64,000 nucleotides of DNA. It comes from Archivesica marissinica. Lineage: Eukaryota > Mollusca > Bivalvia > Venerida > Vesicomyidae. The DNA is taken from the NCBI GenBank assembly GCA_014843695.1, contig CM026386.1, positions 12,761,213-12,825,212 of the forward strand, in the 5' to 3' direction. Position numbers and translations under genes: made by a program. The notes beneath the pieces are model-generated. The model ran no database searches, was not told the origin of the DNA, and was given only the letters and a program-made list of their open reading frames with translations. Below are positions 11,206 to 26,157 of this stretch, piece after piece; the first letter of the stretch is position 1; each line of letters begins with the position of its first letter.

Positions 11206-14200
11206 CAAATACTTGTACCAGAGGACAATTCAGTAATGTATTAATGTAAACTCTGGCAAAACACGATTGTACAAATACTTGCACCAGAGAACAATTCAAT
11301 AATGTATTATTGAAAACTCTGGCAAAACACGATTGTACAAATACTTGCACCAGAGGACAATTCAGTAATGTATTAATGAAAACTCTGGCAAAACACGATT
11401 GTACAAATACTTGCACCAGAGGACAATTCAGTAATGTATTAATGAAAAGTCTGGCAAAACACGATTGTACAAATACTTGCACCAGAGGACAATTCAGTAA
11501 TGTATTAATGAAAACTCTGGCAAAACACGATTGTACAAATACTTGCACCAGAGGACAATTCAGTAATGTATTAACGAAAACTCTGGCAAAACATGATTGT
11601 ACAAATACTTGCACCAGAGGACAATTCAGTAATGTATTAACGAAAACTCTGGCAAAACATGAGTGTACAAATACTTGTACCAGAGGACAATTCAGTAATG
11701 TATTATTGAAAACTCTGGCAATACATGATTGAACAAATACTGGCAACAGAGGACAATTCAGTAATGTATTAATGTAAACTCTGGCAAAACACGATTGTAC
11801 AAATACTTGTACCAGAGGACAATTCAGTAATGTATTATTGAAAACTCTGGCAATACACGATTGTACAAATACTTGTACCAGAGGACAATTCAGTAATGTA
11901 TTATTGAAAACTCTGGCAATACACGATTGTACAAATACTTGCACCAGAGAACAATTCAGTAATGTATTAATGTAAACTCTGGCAATACACGATTGTACAA
12001 ATACTTGCAACAGAGGACAATTCAGTAATGTATTAATGTAAACTCTGGCAAAACACGATTGTACAAATACTTGCAACAGAGGACAATTCAGTAATGTATT
12101 AATGCAAACTCTTGCAATACACGATTGTACAAATTCTTGCACCAGAGGACAATTAAGTAATGTATTATTGAAAACTCTGGCAATACATGATTGTACAAAT
12201 ACTTGTACCGGAGGACAGTTCAGTAATGTATTAATGATTTCTCTGGCAATACACGATTGTACAAATACTTGCACCAGATGACAATTCAGTAATGTATTAA
12301 TGAAAACTCTTGCAATACACGATTGTACAAATACTTGCACCAGAGGACAATTCAGTAATGTATTAATGAAAACTCTTGCAATACACGATTGTACAAATAC
12401 TTGCACCAGAGGACAATTCAGTAATGTATTAATGCAAACTCTTGCAATACACGATTGTACAAATACTTGCACCAGAGGACAATTCAGTAATGTATTAATG
12501 AAAACTCTGGCAATACACGATTGTACAAATACTTGCACCAGAGTACAATTTAGTAATGTATTAATGAAAACTCTGGCAATACACGGTTGTACAAATACTT
12601 GTACTAGAGGACAATTCAGTAATGTATTAATGAAAACTCTGGCAATACACGATTGTACAAATACTTGTACCAGAGGACAATTCAGTAATGTATTAATGAA
12701 AACTCTGGCAATACACGATTGTACAAATACTTGCACCAGAGGACAATTCTGTAATGTATTAATGTAAACTCTGGTAAAACACGATTGTTCAAATACTTGC
12801 AACAGAGGACAATTCAGTAATGTATTAATGCAAACTCGTGCAATACACGATTGTACAAATACTTGCACCAGAGGACAATTAAGTAATGTATTATTGAAAA
12901 CTCTGGCAATACATGATTGTACAAATACTTGTACCGGAGGACAGTTCAGTAATGTATTAATGAACACTCTTGCAATACATGATTGTACAAATACTTGCAC
13001 CAGAGGACAATTCAGTAATGTATTATTGAAAACTCTGGCAATACATGATTGTACAAATACTGGCAACAGAGGACAATTCAGTAATGTATTAATGAAAACT
13101 CTTGCAATACACGATTGTACAAATACTTGCACCAGAGGACAATTCAGTAATGTATTAATGAAAACTCTGGCAATACACGATTGTACACATACTTGCACCA
13201 GAGTACAATTTAGTAATGTATTAATGAAAACTCTGGCAATACACGGTTGTACAAATACTTGTACTAGAGGACAATTCAGTAATGTATTATTGAAAACTCT
13301 GGCAATACATGATTGTACAAATACTGGCAACAGAGGACAATTCAGTAATGTATTAATGTAAACTCTGGCAAAACACGATTGTACAAATACTTGTACCAGA
13401 GGACAATTCAGTAATGTATTAATGAAAACTCTGGCAATACACGATTGTACAAATACTTGTACCAGAGGACAATTCAGTAATGTATTAATGAAAACTCTGG
13501 CAATACACGATTGTACAAATACTTGTACTAGAGGACAATTCAGTAATGTATTAATGAAAACTCTGGCAATACACGATTGTACAAATACTTGCACCAGAGG
13601 ACAATTCAGTAATGTATTAATGAAAACTCTGGCAATACACGATTGTACAAATACTTGCACCAGAGGACAATTCAGTAATGTATTAATGAAAACTCTGGCA
13701 ATACACGATTGTACAAATACTTGCACCAGAGGACAATTCAGTAATGTATTAAGGAAAACTCTGGCAAAACATGATTGTACAAATACTTGCACCAGAGGAC
13801 AATTCAGTAATGTATTAATGAAAACTCTGGCAAAACATGATTGTACAAATACTTGTACCAGAGGACAATTCAGTAATGTATTATTGAAAACTCTGGCAAT
13901 ACATGATTGTACAAATACTTGCAACAGAGGACAATTCAGTAATGTATTAATGTAAACTCTGGCAATACACGATTGTACAAATACTTGTACCAGAGGACAA
14001 TTCAGTAATGTATTAATGAAAACTCTGGCAATACACGATTGTACAAATACTTGTACCAGAGGACAATTCAGTAATGTATTATTGAAAACTCTGGCAATAC
14101 ACGATTGTACAAATACTTGCACCAGAGGACAATTCAGTAATGTATTAATGAAAACTCTGGCAATACACGATTGTACAAATACTTGCACCAGAGGACAATT

Positions 14201-17200
14201 CAGTAATGTATTAATGTAAACTCTGGCAATACACGATTGTACAAATACTTGCAACAGAGGACAATTCAGTAATGTATTAATGTAAACTCTGGCAAAACAC
14301 GATTGTACAAATACTTGCAACAGAGGACAATTCAGTAATGTATTAATGCAAACTCTTGCAATACACGATTGTACAAATACTTGCACCAGAGGACAATTAA
14401 GTAATGTATTATTGAAAACTCTGGCAATACATGATTGTACAAATACTTGTACCGGAGGACAGTTCAGTAATGTATTAATGAAAACTCTGGCAATACACGA
14501 TTGTACAAATACTTGCACCAGAGGACAATTCAGTAATGTATTAATGAAAACTCTGGCAATACACGATTGTACAAATACTTGCACCAGAGGACAATTCTGT
14601 AATGTATTAATGTAAACTCTGGTAAAACACGATTGTACAAATACTTGCAACAGAGGACAATTCAGTAATGTATTAATGCAAACTCTTGCAATACACGATT
14701 GTACAAATACTTGCACCAGAGGACAATTAAGTAATGTATTATTGAAAACTCTGGCAATACATGATTGTACAAATACTTGTACCGGAGGACAGTTCAGTAA
14801 TGTATTAATGAACACTCTTGCAATACATGATTGTACAAATACTTGCACCAGAGGACAATTCAGTAATGTATTATTGAAAACTCTGGCAATACACGATTGT
14901 ACAAATACTTGTACCAGAGGACAATTCAGTAATGTATTAATGAAAACTCTGGCAATACACGATTGTACAAATACTTGCACCAGAGGACAATTCAGTAATG
15001 TATTAATGCAAACTCTTGCAATACACGATTGTACAAATACTTGTACCAGAGGACAATTCAGTAATGTATTATTGTAAACTCTGGCAATACACGATTGTAC
15101 AAATACTTGCACCAGAGGACAATTCAGTAATGTATTAATGTAAACTCTAGCAATACACGATTGTACAAATACTTGCAACAGAGGACAATTCAGTAATGTA
15201 TTAATGAAAACTCTTGCAATACACGATTGTACAAATACTTGCACCAGAGGACAATTCAGTAATGTATTAATGTAAACTCTAGCAATACACGATTGTACAA
15301 ATACTTGCACCAGAGGACAATTCAGTAATGTATTAATGAAAACTCTTGCAATACACGATTGTACAAATACTTGCACCAGAGGACAATTCAGTAATGTATT
15401 AACGAAAACTCTGGCAATACATGATTGAACAAATACTGGCAACAGAGGACAATTCAGTAATGTATTAATGTAAACTCTGGCAAAACACGATTGTACAAAT
15501 ACTTGTACCAGAGGACAATTCAGTAATGTATTATTGAAAACTCTGGCAATACACGATTGTACAAATACTTGTACCAGAGGACAATTCAGTAATGTATTAT
15601 TGAAAACTCTGGCAATACACGATTGTACAAATACTTGCACCAGAGGACAATTCAGTAATGTATTAATGAAAACTCTTGCAATACACGATTGTACAAATAC
15701 TTGCACCAGAGGACAATTCAGTAATGTATTAATGAAAACTCTTGCAATACACGATTGTACAAATACTTGCACCAGAGGACAATTCAGTAATGTATTAATG
15801 AAAACTCTTGCAATACACGATTGTACAAATACTTGCACCAGAGGACAATTCAGTAATGTATTAATGAAAACTCTGGCAATACACGATTGTACAAATACTT
15901 GCACCAGAGGACAATTCAGTAATGTATTAATGAAAACTCTGGCAATACACGATTGTACAAATACTTGTACTAGAGGACAATTCAGTAATGTATTAATGAA
16001 AACTCTGGCAATACACGATTGTACAAATACTTGTACCAGAGGACAATTCAGTAATGTATTAATGAAAACTCTGGCAATACACGATTGTACAAATACTTGC
16101 ACCAGAGGACAATTCAGTAATGTATTAATGTAAACTCTGGCAAAACACGATTGTACAAATACTTGCACCAGAGGACAATTCAGTAATGTATTAATGAAAA
16201 CTCTTGCAATACACGATTGTACAAATACTTGCACCAGAGGACAATTCAGTAATGTATTATTGAAAACTCTGGCAATACATGATTGTACAAATACTTGTAC
16301 CGAGGACAGTTCAGTAATGTATTAATGAACACTCTGGCAATACACGATTGTACAAATACTTGCACCAGAGGACAATTCAGTAATGTATTAATGAAAACTC
16401 TGGCAATACACGATTGTACAAATACTTGCACCAGAGGACAATTCAGTAATGTATTAATGAAAACTCTTGCAATACACGATTGTACAAATACTTGCACCAG
16501 AGGACAATTCAGTAATGTATTAATGAAAACTCTGGCAATACACGATTGTACAAATACTTGCACCAGAGTACAATTTAGTAATGTATTAATGAAAACTCTG
16601 GCAATACACGGTTGTACAAATACTTGTACTAGAGGACAATTCAGTAATGTATTAATGAAAACTCTGGCAATACACGATTGTACAAATACTTGCACCAGAG
16701 GACAATTCAGTAATGTATTAATGAAAACTCTGGCAAACACGATTGTACAAATACTTGACCAGAGGACAATTCAGTAATGTATTAATGAAAACTCTGGCAA
16801 TACACGATTGTACAAATACTTGTACCAGAGGACAATTCAGTAATGTATTAATGAAAACTCTGGCAATACACGATTGTACAAATACTTGTACCAGAGGACA
16901 ATTCAGTAATGTATTAATGAAAACTCTGGCAATACACGATTGTACAAATACTTGCACCAGAGGACAATTCAGTAATGTATTAATGTAAACTCTGGCAATA
17001 CACGATTGTACAAATACTTGCACCAGAGGACAATTCAGTAATGTATTAATGCAAACTCTTGCAATACACGATTGTACAAATACTTGCACCAGAGGACAAT
17101 TCAGTAATGTATTATTGAAAACTCTGGCAATACATGATTGTACAAATACTTGTACCGGAGGACAGTTCAGTAATGTATTAATGAAAACTCTTGCAATACA

Positions 17201-18800
17201 CGATTGTACAAATACTTGCACCAGAGGACAATTCAGTAATGTATTAATGAAAACTCTGGCAATACACGATTGTACAAATACTTGTACCAGAGGACAATTC
17301 AGTAATGTATTAATGAAAACTCTGGCAATACACGATTGTACAAATACTTGCACCAGAGGACAATTCAGTAATGTATTAATGAAAACTCTAGCAATACACG
17401 ATTGTACAAATACTTGCACCAGAGGACAATTCAGTAATGTATTAATGAAAACTCTTGCAATACACGATTGTACAAATACTTGCACCAGAGGACAATTCAG
17501 TAATGTATTAATGAAAACTCTGGCAATACACGATTGTACAAATACTTGCACCAGAGGACAATTCAGTAATGTATTAATGAAAACTCTTGCAATACACGAT
17601 TGTACAAATACTTGCACCAGAGGACAATTCAGTAATGTATTAATGAAAACTCTGGCAATACACGATTGTACAAATACTTGCACCAGAGGACAATTCAGTA
17701 ATGTATTAATGAAAACTCTGGCAATACATGATTGTACAAATACTTGTACCAGAGGACAATTCAGTAATGTATTATTGAAAACTCTGGCAATACATGATTG
17801 TACAAATACTTGCAACAGAGGACAATTCAGTAATGTATTAATGTAAACTCTGGCAATACACGATTGTACAAATACTTGTACCAGAGGACAATTCAGTAAT
17901 GTATTATTGAAAACTCTGGCAATACACGATTGTACAAATACTTGTACCAGAGGACAATTCAGTAATGTATTATTGAAAACTCTGGCAATACACGATTGTA
18001 CAAATACTTGCACCAGAGGACAATTCAGTAATGTATTAATGTAAACTCTGGCAATACACGATTGTACAAATACTTGCAACAGAGGACAATTCAGTAATGT
18101 ATTAATGAAACTCTGGCAATACACGATTGTACAAATACTTGCAACAGAGGACAATTCAGTAATGTATTAATGAAACTCTTGCAATACACGATTGTACAAA
18201 TATTGCACCAGAGGACAATAAGTAATGTATTATTGAAAACTCTGGCAATACATGATTGTACAAATACTTGTACCGGAGGACAGTTCAGTAATGTATTAAT
18301 GAAAACTCTGGCAATACACGATTGTACAAATACTTGCACCAGAGGACAATTCAGTAATGTATTAATGAAAACTCTTGCAATACACGATTGTACAAATACT
18401 TGCACCAGAGGACAATTCAGTAATGTATTAATGAAAACTCTGGCAATACACGATTGTACAAATACTTGCACCAGAGGACAATTCAGTAATGTATTAATGA
18501 AAACTCTGGCAATACACGATTGTACAAATACTTGTACCAGAGGACAATTCAGTAATGTATTAATGAAAACTCTGGCAATACACGATTGTACAAATACTTG
18601 CACCAGAGGACAATTCAGTAATGTATTAATGTAAACTCTGGTAATACACGATTGTACAAATACTTGCACCAGAGGACAATTCAGTAATGTATTAATGCAA
18701 ACTCGTGCAATACACGATTGTACAAATACTTGCACCAGAGGACAATTAAGTAATGTATTATTGAAAACTCTGGCAATACATGATTGTACAAATACTTGTA
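11206..18800. repeat. Satellite B, copy 1 (66-bp units)
   Basis: About 115 tandem copies of a 66-bp unit containing CAGAGGACAATTCAGTAATG and CGATTGTACAAATACTTG. The period is 22 codons, so a minus-strand frame stays open for 1689 codons (11165-16234) before a one-base loss near 16300 shifts it. Variant units recur in blocks, which suggests higher-order structure. The array runs into the assembly gap, so its true length is unknown. Confidence 0.95.
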
Positions 18801-19800
18801 NNNNNNNNNNNNNNNNNNNNNNNNNNNNNNNNNNNNNNNNNNNNNNNNNNNNNNNNNNNNNNNNNNNNNNNNNNNNNNNNNNNNNNNNNNNNNNNNNNNN
18901 NNNNNNNNNNNNNNNNNNNNNNNNNNNNNNNNNNNNNNNNNNNNNNNNNNNNNNNNNNNNNNNNNNNNNNNNNNNNNNNNNNNNNNNNNNNNNNNNNNNN
19001 NNNNNNNNNNNNNNNNNNNNNNNNNNNNNNNNNNNNNNNNNNNNNNNNNNNNNNNNNNNNNNNNNNNNNNNNNNNNNNNNNNNNNNNNNNNNNNNNNNNN
19101 NNNNNNNNNNNNNNNNNNNNNNNNNNNNNNNNNNNNNNNNNNNNNNNNNNNNNNNNNNNNNNNNNNNNNNNNNNNNNNNNNNNNNNNNNNNNNNNNNNNN
19201 NNNNNNNNNNNNNNNNNNNNNNNNNNNNNNNNNNNNNNNNNNNNNNNNNNNNNNNNNNNNNNNNNNNNNNNNNNNNNNNNNNNNNNNNNNNNNNNNNNNN
19301 NNNNNNNNNNNNNNNNNNNNNNNNNNNNNNNNNNNNNNNNNNNNNNNNNNNNNNNNNNNNNNNNNNNNNNNNNNNNNNNNNNNNNNNNNNNNNNNNNNNN
19401 NNNNNNNNNNNNNNNNNNNNNNNNNNNNNNNNNNNNNNNNNNNNNNNNNNNNNNNNNNNNNNNNNNNNNNNNNNNNNNNNNNNNNNNNNNNNNNNNNNNN
19501 NNNNNNNNNNNNNNNNNNNNNNNNNNNNNNNNNNNNNNNNNNNNNNNNNNNNNNNNNNNNNNNNNNNNNNNNNNNNNNNNNNNNNNNNNNNNNNNNNNNN
19601 NNNNNNNNNNNNNNNNNNNNNNNNNNNNNNNNNNNNNNNNNNNNNNNNNNNNNNNNNNNNNNNNNNNNNNNNNNNNNNNNNNNNNNNNNNNNNNNNNNNN
19701 NNNNNNNNNNNNNNNNNNNNNNNNNNNNNNNNNNNNNNNNNNNNNNNNNNNNNNNNNNNNNNNNNNNNNNNNNNNNNNNNNNNNNNNNNNNNNNNNNNNN
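18801..19800. other. Assembly gap (1000 N)
   Basis: Exactly 1000 unknown bases separate satellite B (left) from satellite A (right). The round number suggests a placeholder. The junction between the two duplication copies lies inside it. Apparent open frames across the N run are artefacts. Confidence 0.98.
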
Positions 19801-22800
19801 ACCGTGCTATACGTCTCGTGTATCGGTGCTATACACCGAGCAGATGGGACAATAAACCGTGCTATACGTCTCGTGTATCGGTGCTATATGCCGAGCAGAT
19901 GGGACAATAAACCGTGCTATACGTCTCGTGTATCGGTGCTATACACCGAGCAGATGGGACAATAAACCGTGCTATACGTCTCGTGTATCGGTGCTATACA
20001 CCGAGCAGATGGGACAATAAACCGTGCTATACGTCTCGTGTATCGGTGCTATACACCGATCAGATGGGACAATAAACCGTGATATACGTCTCGTGTATCG
20101 GTGCTATACACCGAGCAGATGGAACAATAAACCGTGCTATACGTCTCGTGTATCGGTGCTATACACCGAGCAGATGGGACAATAAACCGTGCTATACGTC
20201 TCGTGTATCGGTGCTATATGCCGGGCAGATGGGACAATAAACCGTGCTATACGTCTCGTGTATCGGTGTTATACACCGAGCAGATGGGACAATAAACCGT
20301 GCTATACGTCTCGTGTATCGGTGCTATACACCGAGCAGATGGGACAATAAACCGTGCTATACGTCTCGTGTATCGGTGCTATACACCGAGCAGATGGGAC
20401 AATAAACCGTGCTATACGTCTCGTGTATCGGTGCTATACACCGAGCAGAAGGAACAATAAACCGTGCAATACGTCTCGTGTATCGGTGCTATATGCCGGG
20501 CAGATGGGACAATAAACCGTGCTATACGTCTCGTGTATCGGCGCTATACACCGAGCAGATGGGACAATAAACCGTGCTATACGTCTCGTGTATCGGTGCT
20601 ATACACCGAGCAGATGGGACAATAAACCGTGCTATACGTCTCGTGTATCGGTGCTATACACGAGCAGATGGGACAATAAACCGTGCTATACGTCTCGTGT
20701 ATCGGTGCTATACACCGAGCAGATGGAACAATAAACCGTGCTATACGTCTCGTGTATCGGTGCTATACACCGAGCAGATGGAACATAAACCGTGCTATAC
20801 GTCTCGTGTATCGGTGCTATATGCCGGGCAGATGGGACAATAAACCGTGCTATACGTCTCGTGTATCGGTGCTATACACCGAGCAGATGGGACAATAAAC
20901 CGTGCTATACGTCTCGTGTATCGGTGCTATACACCGAGCAGATGGGACAATAAACCGTGCTATACGTCTCGTGTATCGGTGCTATACACCGGGCAGATGG
21001 GACAATAAACCGTGCTATAGGTCTCGTGTATCGGTGCTATACACCGAGTAGAAGGAACAATAAACCGTGCTATACGTCTCGTGTATCGGTGCTATACACC
21101 GAGCAGAAGGAACAATAAACCGTGCTATACGTCTCGTGTATCGGTGCTATACACCGAGCAGATGGGACAATAAACCGTGCTATACGTCTCGTGTATCGGT
21201 GTTATACACCGAGCAGATGGGACAATAAACCGTGCTATACGTCTAGTGTATCGGTGCTATACACCGAGCAGATGGGACAATAAACCGTGCTATACGTCTC
21301 GTGTATCGGTGCTATACACCGAGCAGATGGGACAATAAACCGTGCTATACGTCTCGTGTATCGGTGCTATACACCGAGCAGAAGGAACAATAAACCGTGC
21401 TATACGTCTCGTGTATCGGTGCTATACACCGAGCAGATGGGACAATAAACCGTGCTATACGTCTCGTGTATCGGTGTTATATACCGAGCAGATGGGACTA
21501 TAAACCGTGCTATACGTCTCGTGTATCGGTGCTATACACCGAGCAGATGGGACAATAAACCGTGATATACGTCTCGTGTATCGGTGCTATACACCGAGCA
21601 GATGGGACAATAAACCGTGCTATACGTCTCGTGTATCGGTGCTATACACCGAGCAGAAGGAACAATAAACCGTGCTATACGTCTCGTGTATCGGTGCTAT
21701 ACACCGAGCAGATGGGACAATAAACCGTGCTATACGTCTCGTGTATCGGTGTTATATACCGGGCAGATGGGACTATAAACCGAGGTATCATACATTGGTG
21801 CTGTACACCGAGCAGATGGGACTATAAACCGAGGTATCATACATTGGTGCTGTACACCGAGCAGATGGGACTATAAACCGAGGTGTCATGTATCGGTGCT
21901 GTATACCGAGCAGATGGGACTATACACCGAGGTATCATACATTGGTGCTGTACACCGAGCAGATGGGACTATAAACCGAGGTATCATGTATCGGTGCTGT
22001 ATACCGAGCAGATGGGACTATACACCGAGGTATCATACATTGGTGCTATACACCGAGCAGATGGGACTATACACCGAGGTATCATACTATAAACCGAGGT
22101 ATCATGCATCGGTGCTGTACACCGGGCAGATGGGACTATAAACCGAGGTATCATATATCGGTGTTGTACACCGAGCAGATGGGACTGTAAACCGAGGTAT
22201 CATACATTGGTGCTGTACACCGAGCTGATGTGACTATAAACCGAGGTATCATACATTGGTGCTGTACACCGAGCAGATGGGACTATAAACCGAGGTATCA
22301 TGTATCGGTGCTGTACACCGAGCAGATGTGACTATAAACCGAGGTATCATACATTGGTGCTGTACACCGAGCAGATGTGACTATAAACCGTGGTATCATA
22401 CATTGCTGCTGTACACTGAGCAGATGGGACTATAAACCGAGGTAGCATGTATCGGTGCTGTATACCGAGCAGATGGGACTATACACCGAGGTATCATACA
22501 TTGCTGCTGTACACCGAGCAGATGGGACTATAAACCGAGGTATCATACATTGCTGCTGTACACCGAGCAGATGGGACTATACACCGAGGTATCATACATT
22601 GCTGCTGTACACCGAGCAGATGGGACTATAAACCGAGGTATCATACATTGCTGCTGTACACCGAGCAGATGGGACTATACACCGAGGTATCATACATTGG
22701 TGCTGTACACCGAGCAGATGGGACTATAAACCGAGGTATCATACATTGCTGCCGTACACCGAGCAGATGGGACTATAAACCGAGGTATCATGTATCGGTG

Positions 22801-24062
22801 CTGTATACCGAGCAGATGGGACTATAAACCTAGGTATCATATATCAGTGCTATACACCGGGCAGATGGGACTATACACCGAGGTATCATACTATAAACCG
22901 AGGTATCATGTATCGGTGCTGTACACGAGCATATGGGACTATAAACCGAGGTATCATACATAGGTGCTGTACACCGGGCAGATGGGACTATAAACCGAGG
23001 TATCATGTATCGGTGCTGTATACCGAGCAGATGGGACTATAAACCGAGGTATCAACAACCGCAGATGGGACTATAAACCGAGGTATCATATATCGGTGCT
23101 ATACACCGGGCAGATGGGACTATACACCGAGGTATCATACTATAAACCGAGGTATCATGTATCGGTGCTGTACACCGAGCAGATGGGACTATAAACCGAG
23201 GTATCATGTATCGGTGCTGTACACCGGGCAGATGGGACTATAAACCGAGGTATCATATATCGGTGCTGTACACCGGGCAGATGGGACTATAAACCGAGGT
23301 ATCATGTATCGGTGCTGTACACCGGGCAGATGGGACTATAAACCGAGGTATCATATATCGGTGCTGTACACCGGGCAGATGGGACTATAAACCGAGGTAT
23401 CATATATCGGTGCTGTACACCGGGCAGATGGGACTATAAACCGAGGTATCATATATCGGTGCTGTACACCGAGCAGATGGGACTATAAACCGAGGTATCA
23501 TACATTGGTGCTGTACACCGGGCAGATGGGACTATAAACCGAGGTATCATGTATCGGTGCTGTACACCGGGCAGATGGGACTAGTAACTGAGGTCTCATG
23601 TATCGGTGCTGTACACAGGACAGCTAGGACTATAAACCGAGGTATCATATATCGGTGCTGTACACCGGGCAGATGGGACTATAAACCGAGGTATCATGTA
23701 TCGGTGCTGTACACAGGACAGCTAGGGCTATAAACCGAGGTATCATATATCGGTGCTGTACACCGGGCAGATGGGACTATAGACCGAGGTCTCGTGTATC
23801 GGTGCTATACACTGGGTAGATGGGACTATAAACCGAGGTATCGTGTATCGGTGCTATACACCGGGCAGATGGGACTATAAACCGAGGTATCATGTATCGG
23901 TGCTATACACCGGGCAGATAGAACTATAAACCGAGGCATCGTGTATCGGTGCTATACACCGGGCAGATAGGACTATAAACCGAGGCATCGTGTATCGGTG
24001 CTATACACCGGGCAGATGGAACTATAAACCACCGAGGTATCATGTATCGGTGCTATACGGTG
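19801..24062. repeat. Satellite A, copy 2
   Basis: This has the same 55-bp units (19801 to about 21770) followed by 49-bp units (to about 24062) and the same irregular tail (CTATACGGTGTATCG) as copy 1. The shared switch from long to short unit and the shared right flank show that the whole array was duplicated, not only single units. The left end is hidden in the gap. Confidence 0.95.
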
Positions 24063-24223
24063 TATCGTTACAGGTACTGTGATTTATTGTTTAATACTGC
24101 TAACAACGTGACTTACCTATAATGCAATAGTGTATCGAATGTTTGTTTACAACAGTTATTACTTTACTTTGAAAGCACAGTACAAAGCGTGTATCCTGAA
24201 TAACAACATGTTATGGTATAAAC

Positions 24224-25167
24224 TAGGGATCGCAACGAATAGAGATTTTGGTATTTGAATATTCGGTCGGGAAGGTATTCGAATATTCGAATATACAAAT
24301 TGCGTAAACGTCATCTTCCTTCAAGGCCATGCAAATATGACCATGACTCATTCAGTTATTGTTATCGGCCACTGTACATTGGCTTAAACATTGTTTATTC
24401 TAACATGTTACATATAAATTAACAGCAGTATACTGAAAGGGCCTAGAACAAAAGAAAAAACATGCATAGTTCTTTTCCCTATCAATTGATTGATATACAA
24501 AAGGCAGGAGAATAATATATTATATAACAATGAATATACTAGGAATATACTGAAATCTATTCTAGGTATATGCTAAAGAATTTCAGGAGTTATTGTATTA
24601 GTGAGTCAATATAGTTTTGGATGTTAAAAGGAAAATGGTTAATATTTAGGGGAATATTTAAAGAAAGCTCAAGAACGTGAAATATAAAATCGGAGCACGA
24701 GAAGAAGATATTAGTATAACGAAAAGTGGTTGAATAGGATATACATTCATGTGTGTTTTCACAAATAAAACCACACGTTATTTAAAATTGTATGATACAG
24801 GTACGTGTGGGTAGATGTTGTTGCAAAGTGTCTGTAATATGTCATTCTCTGTCTAAACAGTTTTGACATCATAAATTAAACACTACCCACCTTAACACCT
24901 GTGCTTATTACATGATGTGTCTATTAAACCTGCCATGGATGCAACCACAACATAATTTATTCCCACCTCCTGGAGCGATTTCTTTTGTATTGGAAGGTGT
25001 TATGATGGTTTCAAAGGAAAATAAAGTATCTGATTTATGACAGTTTATTTCATTTTTGCAAATACCTGTATAATATTTTTCCCGAATATTAGAATACTGG
25101 AATAGTATTCGGATATTCGGACGTCCGAGCGAATATTCGAGTATTCGCATATTCGTTGACATCCCTA
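24224..25167. mobile_element. Non-autonomous hAT-type element (MITE), copy 2
   Basis: This is the paralogue of 8425-9392, with the same inverted ends and the same 8-bp flanks GTATAAAC (24216-24223 and 25168-25175). It lacks a short internal segment present in copy 1 (about 8500-8541) and carries a small insertion near 24495. It was inherited by segmental duplication, not by new insertion. Confidence 0.85.
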
Positions 25168-25306
25168 GTATAAACTTATGTTATGTCTCACATGTGGGCC
25201 CATGCATATTTATTTTTAGACTAATCTAAGAATTTGTAGCAGAAATGCCACTTGTATGTTGTTGTGGCTGTTTGTGATGTAATGTCGCTTACAACTGATA
25301 ATGGTT

Positions 25307-25382
25307 GTCCGATTAGCGCAGTGGTTAGCGTTCTCGCTTCTCACCAATGCAACCCGGGTTCGATCCTCGTATTACTTCAGAT
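25307..25382 (+). mobile_element. SINE-4 tRNA-like head, copy 2
   Basis: Paralogue of 9531-9606, with the A-box region GTCCGATTAGCGCAGTGG and B box GGGTTCGATCC. It is truncated in the same way. Confidence 0.6.
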
Positions 25383-25440
25383 CACTCGGCAAGGTTTATG
25401 GTATACAAGGGAAGAGCTTATGGTAGTTTGCACTGAGTCT

Positions 25441-25689
25441 GCCTCCGTGGTCGAGTGGTTAAGGTCGCTGACTTGTATACCACTGTAACCTATCATCACT
25501 GATGGTCACGGGTTCGAGCCCCGCTCAGGCCGTGTCTCATTTATATGAAAAAGTTGGCAGTTTCATAAGGAGGTTGGTGCACCCAAGTACTGGTTAACAG
25601 CTGGAGCCTGCCCAGGAAAGGTGTTAAGTAAACTGCCCGATATAGCCGGAAAATGGTGCTGATGCAGGCGTAAAACCCGAAATATAACG
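25441..25689 (+). mobile_element. SINE-2 copy (duplication copy 2)
   Basis: Paralogue of 9666-9915 at almost every base, including the shortened AAGGTGTTAAGTAAACTG segment that other SINE-2 copies do not share. Confidence 0.85.
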
Positions 25690-25852
25690 AAATATAAATA
25701 ATAAGTTTGCACTAGTTTCATTGTATGTGTCACATTTTGTAGATGTGAATTATTTGTTCATGTAAATTGCACTCATGTTTTAAATGCTCAAAATATCCTT
25801 GCTGAATTGTGATGTATTTGATGTTTGATGCGTACATGTGTCTATCGTTTCG

Positions 25853-26123
25853 AGGGGCATCTGTGGCAGAGTGGTTCGGCTGGTTGTCTTTGAATCACTT
25901 GCGGAAGTCATTGATAGCGCAGTGGATGCGCATTCGCTTCAGGTGCAAAGGGTCCGGAGTTCGAGCCCCGCTGGAGCTATTATGAGTGTGCCCATAGGCA
26001 AGGCATTTAAATTCCACGTTGACTCTTCTCTCTCCCTCGTGGCGATGGATTCCATCAGAAATGAGGTCTCGAGAGAGATTAATATAAGTTATAAGAACTT
26101 GTTTCGCAATCGAGCTAAATAGT
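25853..26123 (+). mobile_element. SINE-1 full-length copy (duplication copy 2)
   Basis: Paralogue of 10089-10361, with the same head, the GGAGTTCGAGCCCCG B-box region and the GCAATCGAGCTAAA tail. Confidence 0.8.
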
Positions 26124-26157
26124 AAATTTGTATAAACTAATCACCTGCGCTGTCGAA

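Noticed and set aside
11165..18154. Very long minus-strand open frames (1689, 478 and 214 codons) that could be read as a giant Cys/Val-rich repeat protein
   Set aside because: The unit is 66 bp, so an open frame persists automatically once the consensus lacks a stop. No start context, splice signals or unique ends were found.
18695..19965. Open frames crossing the first N gap
   Set aside because: They are artefacts of translating unknown bases; the same applies to frames across 46582-47581.
3879..24062. Tandem arrays as CRISPR arrays
   Set aside because: Units are contiguous with no unique spacers, and all other signs are animal DNA.
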